Positions 1 to 8,291 of a stretch of DNA of 64,000 nucleotides are shown piece after piece. Made by a program: the position numbers and the translations under genes. The stretch lies in assembly GCA_965214055.1 (NCBI GenBank), contig OZ243931.1, positions 2,480,001 through 2,544,000 of the forward strand. Direction: 5' to 3'. Every line of letters begins with the position of its first letter. Positions within the stretch are counted from its first letter, which is position 1. Origin of the DNA: WTGA01 sp965214055 (GTDB lineage Bacteria; Pseudomonadota; Gammaproteobacteria; Arenicellales; Poriferihabitantaceae). The notes below the pieces were generated by a model. The model was not told where the DNA came from, did not search any database, and saw only the letters and a list, made by a program, of their open reading frames with translations.

Positions 1-20
1 TTAACAAAGAGGAAATATCC

Positions 21-1268
21 ATGACTTTGAATCCACCCCCCAGCCCATCGACCCCCCCGTCGATGATTTCATCCTGGCTTGAGCCGCACCAAACGGCGTT
101 CCTGGAATCCCTGGCCGAACAGGGTTACTGTGCGCGCTACATGAAGACTTTACGGCGGTTCACGGATCTCCTTTGCGCCGAGGCCAGGGCCCGCGATCTG
201 GTTCCCGATGGACTGGATGCGGGGGTTTTCCTCACCCTCGCGGACACCTGCCCGAAAACCGGCTCCGCCTATATGGAGCGGGACCTGACGATGGTTGCCC
301 GTCGATTCACCGACCATCTGGTGCAGGCCGGCGTGGTGGCTGCCGTGAGTCCACCGCCGCCCACCCCCGGTTCTCCGGAACAGCTGTGCGAAGAATATGA
401 CCACTGGCTCCGGCACCACCGGGGGATGTCCGGCCGATTAACGGTCTATCGCCATCAGTTGAAAGACTTCCTGTCATTTTGTTGTACGACCACCGGAACG
501 GCCGAGGACCTGACCTCTCTCACCCCCGATGTTCTGTTCACTTACCTGCACCGTTGTCCCGGCAAGTCCAGATGGCGCATTCGCTATGTCCGCAACCTCC
601 TGCGGTTTCTGTTTTACAGTGGACGGACCCTACAGGATCTGTCCACGGCGATTCCACGGTCGACGACAACCCGTCCACCCGATGGATTGCCCCGACATCT
701 TGAACCCGATTTCGTTCAAAAGCTACTCGAAGCGATGCGGGGTGGCCAGCCCCGTGCGTTGCGCAATGTGGCGATGTTCCTGCTGATGGCCCGTCTTGGC
801 CTGCGGGCACAGGAAGTGATCGCCCTTCGGCTGGAGGATATCGACTGGGGAGCAGGCCGGATGCTGATTCGCGGCAAAGGCCAACAACGCGACCACATGC
901 CGATCCCGGTGGATGTCGGCGAAGCCCTCGTCACCTGGCTGCGTGATGGGCGCAAGGGGAACGCGCGGCATGTGTTCGTCTGCATCCAGGCCCCGTATCC
1001 TCCGATCATCTCGCCCAATACCTTCCGCCGGGCGTTGCGCGCAGCCTATAAACAAGCCGGTCTGATTCCGCCCCAAGGGAAGGTGCGGGTACATGCCCTG
1101 CGCCACAGCCTGGCCATGAAGCTGTTGGGCCAGGGGTCGTCCCTGGAGGAGGTCGGCGATGTCCTGCGCCATCGTTCTACCTGGTCGACCACCGTGTATG
1201 CCCGGTATGATCTGGATGCCCTGCGTCCCCTGGCACGTCCGTGGCCGGTGCCCGGAGGTGTTCAATGA
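21..1268 (+). CDS. RIT tyrosine recombinase, first of trio (RitA-like)
   Basis: A 415-residue site-specific tyrosine recombinase. It has an N-terminal SAM-like core-binding domain (about 20-110), a second helical binding region and a C-terminal catalytic domain. Catalytic residues visible are the first Arg in LGLRAQE (about 260), the HxxR box in VHALRHS (about 358) and the nucleophile Tyr in TTVYARYD (about 391). A good ribosome site (GAGGAAA) sits upstream of the ATG. The stop overlaps the start of the next gene, so the three recombinases are probably translated from one message. In RIT elements all three are thought to act together in movement of the element. The catalytic set looks complete, so the protein is probably active. 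Confidence 0.92.
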   Translation: MTLNPPPSPSTPPSMISSWLEPHQTAFLESLAEQGYCARYMKTLRRFTDLLCAEARARDLVPDGLDAGVFLTLADTCPKTGSAYMERDLTMVARRFTDHLVQAGVVAAVSPPPPTPGSPEQLCEEYDHWLRHHRGMSGRLTVYRHQLKDFLSFCCTTTGTAEDLTSLTPDVLFTYLHRCPGKSRWRIRYVRNLLRFLFYSGRTLQDLSTAIPRSTTTRPPDGLPRHLEPDFVQKLLEAMRGGQPRALRNVAMFLLMARLGLRAQEVIALRLEDIDWGAGRMLIRGKGQQRDHMPIPVDVGEALVTWLRDGRKGNARHVFVCIQAPYPPIISPNTFRRALRAAYKQAGLIPPQGKVRVHALRHSLAMKLLGQGSSLEEVGDVLRHRSTWSTTVYARYDLDALRPLARPWPVPGGVQ

Positions 1269-2221
1269 TTTCAATCACCGAACGCGTGGCCCAGTATCTC
1301 GCCCAGCGACAGGACTTCGGCACCGGCCTGTCCATCAGTGCGGTTCATATATTGAACACATTTGCGACCTTTGCGGTCAATCAGGGGGCCGACTACGTGA
1401 CCACGGAGTTGTTTTGGCAGTGGAAAGAGCAGTACGGATCTGCCAGTCAACAAACCTGGTTCAATCGACTCAGCTATGTGCGCACCTTTGCCCGTTGGCT
1501 GCACGCCCTGGAACCCCAAACGGAGGTGCCTCCACCCGGCTTGATTCCTCGCCGTCGTCATCGGCCACCCCCTTATATCTATCGCACCGAAACAATCACC
1601 GATCTCACCACCACGGCGGCACAACTGTCCTCACCGCGCGGTCTGCGGGGGCCCACCTATGCGACCCTGTTCGGTTTGTTGGCCGTGACGGGAATGCGGA
1701 TCGGCGAGGCCCTGGGACTGGATGATCAGGATGTGGATACCGAAGCCGCGGTACTGCGGATTCGTCATGCCAAGAACAACGGCCATCGAATGATTCCCAT
1801 CACCGGGTGCACCGCACAACGGCTGGTGGCGTACCGGTCGGCGCGGGACCGCCTACTTGGTTCTACCGGTCTTCCCGCCTTCTTCCTGGACGAGCAGAGT
1901 CAACGAATCAGCATCCATTCGGCACAATATAACTTTGCCCGGGTCAGTCATACCATTGGTCTGCGGGAACAAAACTCATCCCGCCATCGTGGCCACGGTC
2001 CTCGACTGCATGACCTGCGTCACACCTTTGCCGTGCATACGCTCCTCGACTGGAATCGGTTCGGGCTGGACCCTGACCGCGAGATGTACAAGCTGAGTAC
2101 TTGGCTTGGACACAAAAATCCCCGTGACACGTACTGGTACCTCGAATCGGTCCCTGAATTGCTGCAATGGGTCACCCAACGGGCCGAACAGGCCCTCGTG
2201 CACCGGAGGGAATCGTCATGA
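1265..2221 (+). CDS. RIT tyrosine recombinase, second of trio (RitB-like)
   Basis: A 318-residue tyrosine recombinase. The ATG at 1265 is preferred over an upstream GTG because GGAGG lies 6 nt before it and it overlaps the previous stop (ATGA). The catalytic domain shows Arg in TGMRIGEAL, HxxR in LHDLRHTFAVH, the second His in WLGHKNPRD and a Tyr in TYWYLE. The N-terminal half is a short core-binding domain. As the middle member it matches the usual RIT arrangement. It ends with a second 4-nt overlap into the third recombinase. I see no frameshift or missing catalytic residue. Confidence 0.92.
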   Translation: MISITERVAQYLAQRQDFGTGLSISAVHILNTFATFAVNQGADYVTTELFWQWKEQYGSASQQTWFNRLSYVRTFARWLHALEPQTEVPPPGLIPRRRHRPPPYIYRTETITDLTTTAAQLSSPRGLRGPTYATLFGLLAVTGMRIGEALGLDDQDVDTEAAVLRIRHAKNNGHRMIPITGCTAQRLVAYRSARDRLLGSTGLPAFFLDEQSQRISIHSAQYNFARVSHTIGLREQNSSRHRGHGPRLHDLRHTFAVHTLLDWNRFGLDPDREMYKLSTWLGHKNPRDTYWYLESVPELLQWVTQRAEQALVHRRESS

Positions 2222-3228
2222 ACCCACTTGAGGCCCATGCGCTGCCCGCCCATGTGCAGTCTTTCTTCTCTGACCGACTCATCCATCAGAAAGCGGTCAG
2301 TCCCCATACCGTAGCCAGTTATCGGGATACCTTCCGGTTGTTGCTCGACTATACCTGCCAGCAAACCGGGCGACTGCCCACCGACCTGTTCGTCACCGAC
2401 CTGGATGCCGATCTGGTGTCCGGGTTTCTGTCCCACCTGGAAAACCACCGCAACAATGGGGTCCGTACCCGTAATACACGCAGAGCGGCCATTGTCAGCT
2501 TCTTCCAATACATTGCGATCCGTGAACCCGCATTGCTGCTGCAGTGCCAACAGGTTCTCGCGATTCCGGCGAAGCGTCAGACGAAACGGCCCATCGACTT
2601 CCTGGATTCCACTGAGTCCGATGCCTTGCTCTCGGCCCCCGACCTGTCCACCTGGATCGGACGACGTGACCGAACCATATTGCTGGTCGCCCTGCAGACC
2701 GGTCTTCGGGTGTCGGAACTGATCCGCCTCAATATCGGCGATGTGGCGCTCGATTCCCCTTCACAGGCCGCGGTCCAGTGCCTGGGAAAGGGCCGCAAGC
2801 AACGAGCTACCCCCCTGCGTCCTGACAGTTGTGCGGCCCTGTCGCAATGGCTCCAGGAAAACACCGGAGCACCGGACAGACCGCTGTTTGTGAGCAACCG
2901 CCAAAAACGGTTCAGCCGGGATGGTATTGAGCGCATTGTGCACAAATACACCCGCATGGCCGGGCAGACCTGCCCGTCACTGAGGGATAAGCGGGTCAGT
3001 CCCCATACGCTGCGACACACCGCGGCGATGGAACTGCTGCGCAGTGGGGTCAGTTGTACAGTGATTGCCCTGTGGCTCGGTCACGAGTCGGTGGAAACCA
3101 CCCAAATCTACCTCCATGCGGACATGGAGATCAAGAAACAGGCGATGGATCAGACCCGTCCCACCGAAGTACCGGAGGGAACCTATCAGCCGGATGACGC
3201 ATTGCTGGCGTATCTTGATGCCCTGTGA
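2218..3228 (+). CDS. RIT tyrosine recombinase, third of trio (RitC-like)
   Basis: A 336-residue XerC/D-like integrase. The start at 2218 overlaps the previous stop and follows GGAGGG. The N-terminal SAM-like domain (about 10-100) is followed by the catalytic domain with Arg in GLRVSELIRL, HxxR in SPHTLRHTAAM, WLGHES and the nucleophile Tyr in TTQIYLHAD. This is the most Xer-like of the three. Five bases downstream of its stop lies the inverted repeat taken as the element's right terminal site. Confidence 0.92.
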   Translation: MNPLEAHALPAHVQSFFSDRLIHQKAVSPHTVASYRDTFRLLLDYTCQQTGRLPTDLFVTDLDADLVSGFLSHLENHRNNGVRTRNTRRAAIVSFFQYIAIREPALLLQCQQVLAIPAKRQTKRPIDFLDSTESDALLSAPDLSTWIGRRDRTILLVALQTGLRVSELIRLNIGDVALDSPSQAAVQCLGKGRKQRATPLRPDSCAALSQWLQENTGAPDRPLFVSNRQKRFSRDGIERIVHKYTRMAGQTCPSLRDKRVSPHTLRHTAAMELLRSGVSCTVIALWLGHESVETTQIYLHADMEIKKQAMDQTRPTEVPEGTYQPDDALLAYLDAL

Positions 3229-3232
3229 AACT

Positions 3233-3301
3233 TTTTATGCCGACAATTTGAACATCAATCTCCGCTTAATCAATTACTTGATGAGCATTGTCGGCATAAA
3301 A
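3233..3301. repeat. 15-bp inverted repeat at RIT right end
   Basis: TTTTATGCCGACAAT at 3233-3247 is repeated perfectly in inverted orientation at 3287-3301, with 39 bp between. The position immediately after the last recombinase, and the change to unrelated sequence just beyond, suggest a terminal recombinase binding and recombination site. A similar pair of arms (about TTTATGCGACAAA) occurs at 9719-9775. Confidence 0.8.
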
Positions 3302-3381
3302 CGGTTATAGGCATGTAGCACATCCTGGTAGGACACGGGTTCCGATAATTTCGTGGTTCTTGCGGTTGCCTTCGTGATCAT
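3274..3381 (-). pseudogene. Uma2-family gene, 5' fragment cut by the RIT end
   Basis: On the minus strand an ATG at 3381, preceded by AGGAG, opens a 35-codon frame. Its first 21 codons match the region just upstream of, and into, the Uma2 gene at 3759-4283. The frame then runs into the RIT terminal repeat and stops. This is therefore the amino-terminal stub of a second Uma2-type gene, interrupted by the element. Identification rests on the repeat shared with the neighbouring copy. Confidence 0.7.
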
Positions 3382-3549
3382 GGTTCGGTCTCCTGGAGTT
3401 ACAAAGAGGAAGACGCCTGATGTGGTCCCGCATCACCGACCGACTCAAGACGCGAGTTTTCCAACGGAAATTCAGTTATTAGTGGTTCGTTTCTCAAATT
3501 AATTTGCAGGTATTGATGCACACGGTATGATTCTACCCCGATTCACTGG
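3317..3549. repeat. Direct repeat copy 1 (pairs with 4279-4511)
   Basis: Aligns without gaps to 4279-4511 at a constant offset of 962 bp, with about 29 mismatches counted by eye (roughly 88% identical). It contains the promoter region and first codons of a Uma2-type gene read leftward. Beyond 3549 and before 3317 the similarity ends. Confidence 0.88.
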
Positions 3550-3758
3550 TTTCACATGACGTGTGATGACCTGAGGGTAAAGGAAAATTTGTTGTACACA
3601 CTGGCGAGGACAAATTCCCCTCCCACGGCACAACCATTTTATCGCTTTCGCACTTCATTGAGGATTTAAGAAAACGCATTGGATAGACAAGCCACTGGCA
3701 ACCATGGAAATAACACATTCAGCGACACAACCAGGGTCCACACGCAGGCCAAACGGCA

Positions 3759-4283
3759 TCATGAATCGGGCCACAGGTCGCCAAGGCTGAAACTGATCGC
3801 ATCGAAGGGCGGCAGAGAGACGGGGTCGTTGCCCGTCAGAGTCTTTAGCAAAACCCATTGACTCTCTCTCAACTCAAAAGCCTCCAGAGTGCGCGCATCG
3901 GGGTCAACGAACCAGAGGTATGCAACGCCTTCCCGGGCATAGATGTCACGTTTCCTTCCCCGATCCAGTGCCCTGGTCGAGGGCGAGAGGACCTCGCATA
4001 CCCAATCCGGGGGCAGAGTGAAATATGCCACATCGGGATAGTCCGGCATCCGTTCCCGGCGCCAGCCCGCCAGATCGGGAACCAGGATATCCTCACCCAG
4101 ATGCAACTCCGGTTCATCAATGATCCACCAGCCACCCGGTCCGCCCCGGCCGCGGTTGAAAGGAGGGCCAATGGCTTCCCCGAGCCCTGTCGATGCCCAG
4201 GCATGCCTGGATGCGGGTCGTGGGTTCATGTACAGTGTACCGGCAATGATCTCGGCCACCTTGTGAGGTGGTGCCTCCAGCAC
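3759..4283 (-). CDS. Uma2 family endonuclease (DUF820), start altered
   Basis: A 174-residue protein of the Uma2/DUF820 family, a PD-(D/E)XK nuclease-like fold whose cellular role is poorly known. Seen in it: EIIAGTLYMNPRP near the N-terminus, PELHLGEDILVPDLAGWRRER (core Asp of the nuclease fold), PPDWVCEVLSPSTRALDRGRK with Glu and Lys-rich motif, and YLWFVDPDARTLEAFEL. The GTG at 4283 is the first usable start here. The frame continues upstream for about 20 codons to where copy 1 has its ATG, but this copy has ATA there, so translation may be weak or the gene may be decaying. Family members are usually about 185-200 residues, which agrees with loss of the original N-terminus. Confidence 0.8.
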   Translation of the reverse strand: MLEAPPHKVAEIIAGTLYMNPRPASRHAWASTGLGEAIGPPFNRGRGGPGGWWIIDEPELHLGEDILVPDLAGWRRERMPDYPDVAYFTLPPDWVCEVLSPSTRALDRGRKRDIYAREGVAYLWFVDPDARTLEAFELRESQWVLLKTLTGNDPVSLPPFDAISFSLGDLWPDS

Positions 4284-4511
4284 ATCCTGGTAGGACGCGG
4301 GTTCCGATAATTGCGTGGCTCTTGCTGTTGCTTTCGTGGTTATGATTCGGTCTCTTGGAGTTATAAAGGGGAAGATGCCTGGTACAGTCCCGCATTAACG
4401 ATCGACTCAAGATGCGAGTTTTCCAACGGAAATTCAGTCACTAGCGGTTCGTTTCTCAAATTGATTTACAGGTATTGATGCGCACGGTATGATTCTACCC
4501 CAATTCGGTGG
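4279..4511. repeat. Direct repeat copy 2 (pairs with 3317-3549)
   Basis: Second copy of the 233-bp repeat, covering the 5' end and upstream region of the Uma2 gene at 3759-4283. The position equal to the ATG of copy 1 (3379-3381) reads ATA here (4341-4343), so the ancestral start codon is lost in this copy. Confidence 0.88.
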
Positions 4512-4737
4512 AGGAGCGGGCAGGGCAATGAGGAAACAGGTCGCGAGGGCAGCATTGGTGTTATCGACTCCAGACCACGCGAAGCGGACGACCCCATTTC
4601 GCTGGTGAAAATTCGATCTGGACCTTGCCTGACGGGTCAATATTTTGATGAAACGAACCACTGGTTCCACTGCGAACCGGACCTGCGGCATGATTTTTTA
4701 TGACCCTATCCAGCCAGCCCCGTAGAGTACGAAAACA
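4284..4737. other. Intergenic, repeat copy 2 and unassigned sequence
   Basis: The first 228 bp belong to the 233-bp repeat. From 4512 to 4737 I see no convincing gene. ppx starts at the end of this stretch without an obvious Shine-Dalgarno sequence. Confidence 0.5.
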
Positions 4738-6237
4738 ATGAGCGTTGAAAAGTATGTCGCCGCCGTTGATCTTGGATCAAACAGCTTCCACATGGTGATT
4801 GCCGAGGAGGGGAGGCAGGGCCATACCAAACTCATCGACCGGGTAAAGGAGATGGTCCGATTGGGGGCCGGTCTGGATGAAAACAACCATCTGTCCAGGG
4901 AGGCACAAGACCGGGCACTCGAATGTCTTCAGCGTTTCAGGCAGCGATTGAAAAATATTCCGATGGATCGGATAAGAGCGGTTGGGACCAACACATTGCG
5001 GGCAGCCAAAAACAGCAGCGCGTTTCTCCAGGAAGCCGAGGCCAGTCTTGGGCATCCAATTTCAGTCATATCGGGGCACGAAGAGGCCAGACTGGTCTAT
5101 CTTGGGGCCGCATTTGATCTTGCAACGAGTGGGAAAAGGCGGCTGGTGGTTGACATTGGAGGCGGCAGCACTGAACTCATCATAGGTCAGGGCTTCAAGC
5201 CCATGCGCATGGACAGCCTGTATATGGGTTGTGTCAGCATCAGCAGACGGTTCTTCCCGGATGGCCATATCTCTGACCACCGGCTTCTGCAGGCCCGGAC
5301 TTTCATACTTCGCAAGCTGGAAACCGTGGTGGCACTGTATCAACAGGACGGTTGGGATGAGGCCGTTGGCACGTCGGGCACGATTAAAGCCATTGACCGA
5401 CTTGGCATTTCCCTGGGGTTGAGGCAGGACTGGATATCCCCGGAAAGTCTGCAGAAAACCAGGGCATGGTTACTGGAAGCCGGGCACTGGGGGAATCTGG
5501 ACCTGATCACGGAGCAAAGGCGCCCGGTTCTGGTGGGGGGGTATATTATTCTGGAGACGATTTTCGATGCCCTGCAGATTGATCGAATGGAGGCGTCGGA
5601 AGGAGCGTTACGGGAAGGGGTTGCGTATGAATTAATCAACCGCTTACACAATGAAGACTCGCGATTTCAGGGGGTCAGTGCGTTGCTGGCCCAATTCAAA
5701 ACCGACCCGGGTCAATCTCGAAGGATAGAACAGCTTGTGCTGTTGTTTTTGGGCCAGGTCGCTGGAAAATGGAATCTGTCATCCGATATTGACCGAAAGT
5801 TGCTTATCTGGGCGGCCCAGTTGCACGAGGTTGGAATCACCATTTCCTACAGTCAGTACAACCAGCACAGTGCCTACATTGTTGAAAACAGTGACATTGA
5901 TGGATTTTCCCGTCATGTTCAAAGGATTCTCTCCTTGTTGGTCCTGAATCATCGGCAGGAAATTGATGTTCGGCAGATAAAGTGGTTGCCGAAGGTCTGG
6001 AGAAAAAAAGTGGTTTATTTGACCGTATTGCTGCGTCTTGCCGTAACCTTTTACCGTGGAAGGACTCCGATTGGTCTGTCACATATTCGATTAAGGCCAA
6101 AGAAAAGGAAATTGAAATTGCAACTCCCTGAAAAGTGGGTACAGGCACACCCGCTCACGCTTTTTGATCTTGAAACAGAACGGGAATATCTGCAGTCCGT
6201 CGAAATAGAATTGTCTGTCGAAATCATCGACGGGTAA
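4738..6237 (+). CDS. ppx: Exopolyphosphatase / guanosine pentaphosphatase (Ppx/GppA)
   Basis: A 499-residue member of the Ppx/GppA phosphatase family, which releases phosphate from polyphosphate and/or converts pppGpp to ppGpp. The ASKHA-type phosphate loops are visible: AVDLGSNSFHMVIAE at 9-23 and VDIGGGSTELIIG at about 139-151, with GTNTLRAAKN and GHEEARLVY between and GTSGTIKAI at about 213. The C-terminal third is the helical HD-like domain usual in the longer proteobacterial members. Length fits. It stands alone on the plus strand. The choice between Ppx and GppA cannot be made from sequence by eye. Confidence 0.92.
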   Translation: MSVEKYVAAVDLGSNSFHMVIAEEGRQGHTKLIDRVKEMVRLGAGLDENNHLSREAQDRALECLQRFRQRLKNIPMDRIRAVGTNTLRAAKNSSAFLQEAEASLGHPISVISGHEEARLVYLGAAFDLATSGKRRLVVDIGGGSTELIIGQGFKPMRMDSLYMGCVSISRRFFPDGHISDHRLLQARTFILRKLETVVALYQQDGWDEAVGTSGTIKAIDRLGISLGLRQDWISPESLQKTRAWLLEAGHWGNLDLITEQRRPVLVGGYIILETIFDALQIDRMEASEGALREGVAYELINRLHNEDSRFQGVSALLAQFKTDPGQSRRIEQLVLLFLGQVAGKWNLSSDIDRKLLIWAAQLHEVGITISYSQYNQHSAYIVENSDIDGFSRHVQRILSLLVLNHRQEIDVRQIKWLPKVWRKKVVYLTVLLRLAVTFYRGRTPIGLSHIRLRPKKRKLKLQLPEKWVQAHPLTLFDLETEREYLQSVEIELSVEIIDG

Positions 6238-6330
6238 TCGGGCGGGTTGACAGATGCTCGACTGTTGTTCGCCAGGGCGCTGAACCGCAGAAGACCCATC
6301 ATTTCCTTGAATTCGGATACCCCGGGAATT

Positions 6331-6609
6331 CTATGATCGGATGCGGTTCATTTCAATCCGTTGCCGAGGGTTCCCAAAGAACCCTGCTGCATTTCCCTTT
6401 TTCCAATAAGCATTCGGCAGGTGGCCATTGTGGACCGCCGACCGATGGTCGGCGACAGTCTGTTCGTCCTGATAGATGTCCAGCAAGGACTGAAGCTCGG
6501 CCTCAATCGCTGACTGGATCAACTGACGGGCTCCAGATCGAATCAGGTCCTGAATCGGATCACTGAATTCCGCTGGATTCTCGAACGCTGTCGCTTTATG
6601 CTTACTCAT
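6331..6609 (-). pseudogene. IS256-family transposase, N-terminal remnant
   Basis: The minus-strand frame starting at the ATG at 6609 reads MSKHKATAFENPAEF, then a PIQDLIRSGARQLIQSAIEAE segment and an NGHLP motif. This is the typical start of IS256-type (mutator) transposases. After about 65 residues (to about 6415) the similarity fades and the frame stops at 6331. The rest of the transposase with its DDE residues is absent, so this is a scar of an old insertion sequence. No matching terminal inverted repeats were found. Confidence 0.6.
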
Positions 6610-6774
6610 GGTGGCGTATCTCCTATGTTGAATTGAGCCGCGCTCCGCAGCGGAGGACTGTTCGAATCCATAGCCCCGTTCCCTGTCCGAACGGTAATCC
6701 AGCACAAATCTTATTGCACCAGCCATAGTATTGACCATGAAATCGATTAGACCGTGGATGTCTTGAATCCCTCG

Positions 6775-7071
6775 TTATCCGATACGGAAACGGTTGCGTA
6801 GTGTTAATAGAACCAAGAACAGAAAAATAGGCCCGAGAATGATCTGGAAAGCACCCACAGTGTTCAGAAAACAATCAGACTGGGTGACTTTATACAAATT
6901 TTCGCGGGCTCCATGCAGATACCCATCAGTGGAAGCTAAACCAAGTATAGCGTGCGCATTCGAGAAACTGAGCAAGAGACCATCCCTCAGCGCCTTAAAC
7001 CAGACTTGGACGTCAGATAAGGGAGCCGACGGGTTCGAGAGAACCGTCGGGCTGGCTATCGTTGCTGCCAA
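6775..7071 (-). pseudogene. C-terminal fragment of an unknown membrane protein
   Basis: A 98-residue minus-strand frame. Its last 70 residues look like a real protein tail: an amphipathic FKALRDGLLLSFSNA stretch, then a hydrophobic segment VGAFQIILGPIFLFLVLLTL and the basic end RNRFRIG. This resembles the C-terminal membrane anchor of certain hypothetical proteins, but I cannot name a family. The N-terminal part has no clear start or ribosome site, so it is probably the 3' piece of a larger gene. Confidence 0.35.
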
Positions 7072-7256
7072 CCTGCAGCGCCTCGGCCGGATGTTACAGA
7101 AATCGGAGAAAACGCATCATGAGCGGCACCGTCTGGCTGCCTGACGCCCTTTTCACCCGGTCAGACCTGCCCCCGCACCGACGGGGAGGGCCTCCTATGG
7201 CCTGGAGCGTACAATTCCACCAAATCGTGCCTCAGACCGCTGAAAATAAGCGGCAT

Positions 7257-7347
7257 TGAGAGAAAATCTCCTCCGCATCCGTCGGAGGGAACCTGCAAAA
7301 ATTGATTTCAGTCATCCGATTACGCAAAATCAGGGGGTTTTCTCTCA
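7257..7347. repeat. 91-bp segment with perfect 10-bp terminal inverted repeats
   Basis: TGAGAGAAAA at 7257-7266 is matched by TTTTCTCTCA at 7338-7347. A small hairpin (CCTCCG/CGGAGG) lies just inside the left end. No clear target-site duplication flanks it. It could be a small non-autonomous element, two insertion-sequence ends left after a deletion, or chance. The surrounding 7072-7520 holds no supported gene. Confidence 0.4.
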
Positions 7348-7520
7348 GACACTAGCTACTCCAATGCCGGCGGTCCGGTTGCAGGGGGACAGGTACGTTA
7401 TCGTTTGTCAGTCAAGGCCGTAAAGCGGGGATGTGGTGTTGTACCTTCAGAGACTCAAAAATGATGATTGGGTGGTGCCATACTGGTATAATCGGCCGAC
7501 CCACTGGCGAGGATTGAACC

Positions 7521-8180
7521 ATGAAACCCATCATCCGAATACTGGGCCTTGCCCTGCTGCTATCCGCCACCGTCACCGGATGGGCGGACCATAACCAATA
7601 TGTGGACGGTAAAAGACACGGCCACTGGACGATCACATCCCCGGACGGTAAGGTTAAAACAGGCCCGTTTGTGGACGGCAAAGAGCATGGAGAATGGACG
7701 ATCACATTCCCGGACGGTAAGGTTAGAACAGGCCCGTTTGTGGACGGCAAAGAGCATGGAGAATGGACGATCACATCCCCGAACGGTATGGTTGGCAAAG
7801 GCCCGTTTGTGGACGGCAAGCAACAAGGGGAATGGACGACCACATCCCCGGACGGTCTGGATGCTAAAGGCCCGATGGTGGACGGTGAAAGACACGGCCA
7901 CTGGACGATCACACTCCCGGACGGTCTGAATGCTAAAGGCCCGATGGTGGACGGTGAAAGACACGGCCACTGGACGATCACATTCCCGGACGGTAGGGTT
8001 GACAAAGGTCCGTATGTGGATGGTAAACAACACGGCCACTGGACGACCACATCCCCGGACGGTACGGTTCATAAATACCCGATGGTGAATGGTGAAGTGC
8101 ACGGGGAATGGACGGTAACATCCCCTGACGGTACGGTTCATAAATACCGGTTTGTATACGGTGAACCAGTAGGCGGGTAA
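7521..8180 (+). CDS. Secreted MORN-like repeat protein
   Basis: A 219-residue protein with a signal peptide (MKPIIRILGLALLLSATVTGWA, cleavage near 22-23). It is followed by about eight tandem copies of a 23-residue unit of the form DGKxHGxWTxTxPDGxVxxGPFV, matching the MORN_2 type (PF07661-like). The DNA repeat is 69 bp and adjacent units are nearly identical, so the array could change length by recombination. Such repeats form elongated beta-hairpin solenoids; the function here is unknown. Expected location is periplasm or cell surface. It stands alone, with an ATG after a weak GAGGATTGAACC leader. Confidence 0.8.
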   Translation: MKPIIRILGLALLLSATVTGWADHNQYVDGKRHGHWTITSPDGKVKTGPFVDGKEHGEWTITFPDGKVRTGPFVDGKEHGEWTITSPNGMVGKGPFVDGKQQGEWTTTSPDGLDAKGPMVDGERHGHWTITLPDGLNAKGPMVDGERHGHWTITFPDGRVDKGPYVDGKQHGHWTTTSPDGTVHKYPMVNGEVHGEWTVTSPDGTVHKYRFVYGEPVGG

Positions 8181-8291
8181 TCGACCGGGCCGGGGAAGCG
8201 GACCCTGAACCAACATTCTTATTGTTTTATGATTGATCACTCGATCATGCTCCCCTTCGCAATGGGGTTGTCGCGTAATGAGCGCCATGGC

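Larger units (their letters stand above)
1..3301 (+). mobile_element. RIT element (recombinase trio), right-hand part
   Basis: Three consecutive tyrosine recombinase genes in the same direction, each joined to the next by an ATGA stop/start overlap, are the hallmark of RIT elements. The trio is followed 5 nt after its last stop codon by a 15-bp inverted repeat pair, and beyond this the sequence changes abruptly into the 5' end of a Uma2-type gene that has an intact-looking relative nearby. The left end is not in the window, because the first gene starts 21 bases from the edge. The right boundary lies between 3301 and 3317 by comparison of the two Uma2 copies. Confidence 0.85.

Noticed and set aside
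6640..6690. GTTCGAATCC-like string suggesting a tRNA T-loop
   Set aside because: No matching acceptor, D or anticodon arms around it; it lies upstream of the IS256-type remnant.
7600..8160. Regular 69-bp repeats as a CRISPR array
   Set aside because: There are no unique spacers; the repeats are contiguous and encode a repeat protein.
7560..8288. Long minus-strand frames over the MORN repeat gene
   Set aside because: They are repetitive only because the plus-strand gene is a tandem repeat; the plus-strand frame has a signal peptide and known repeat type.
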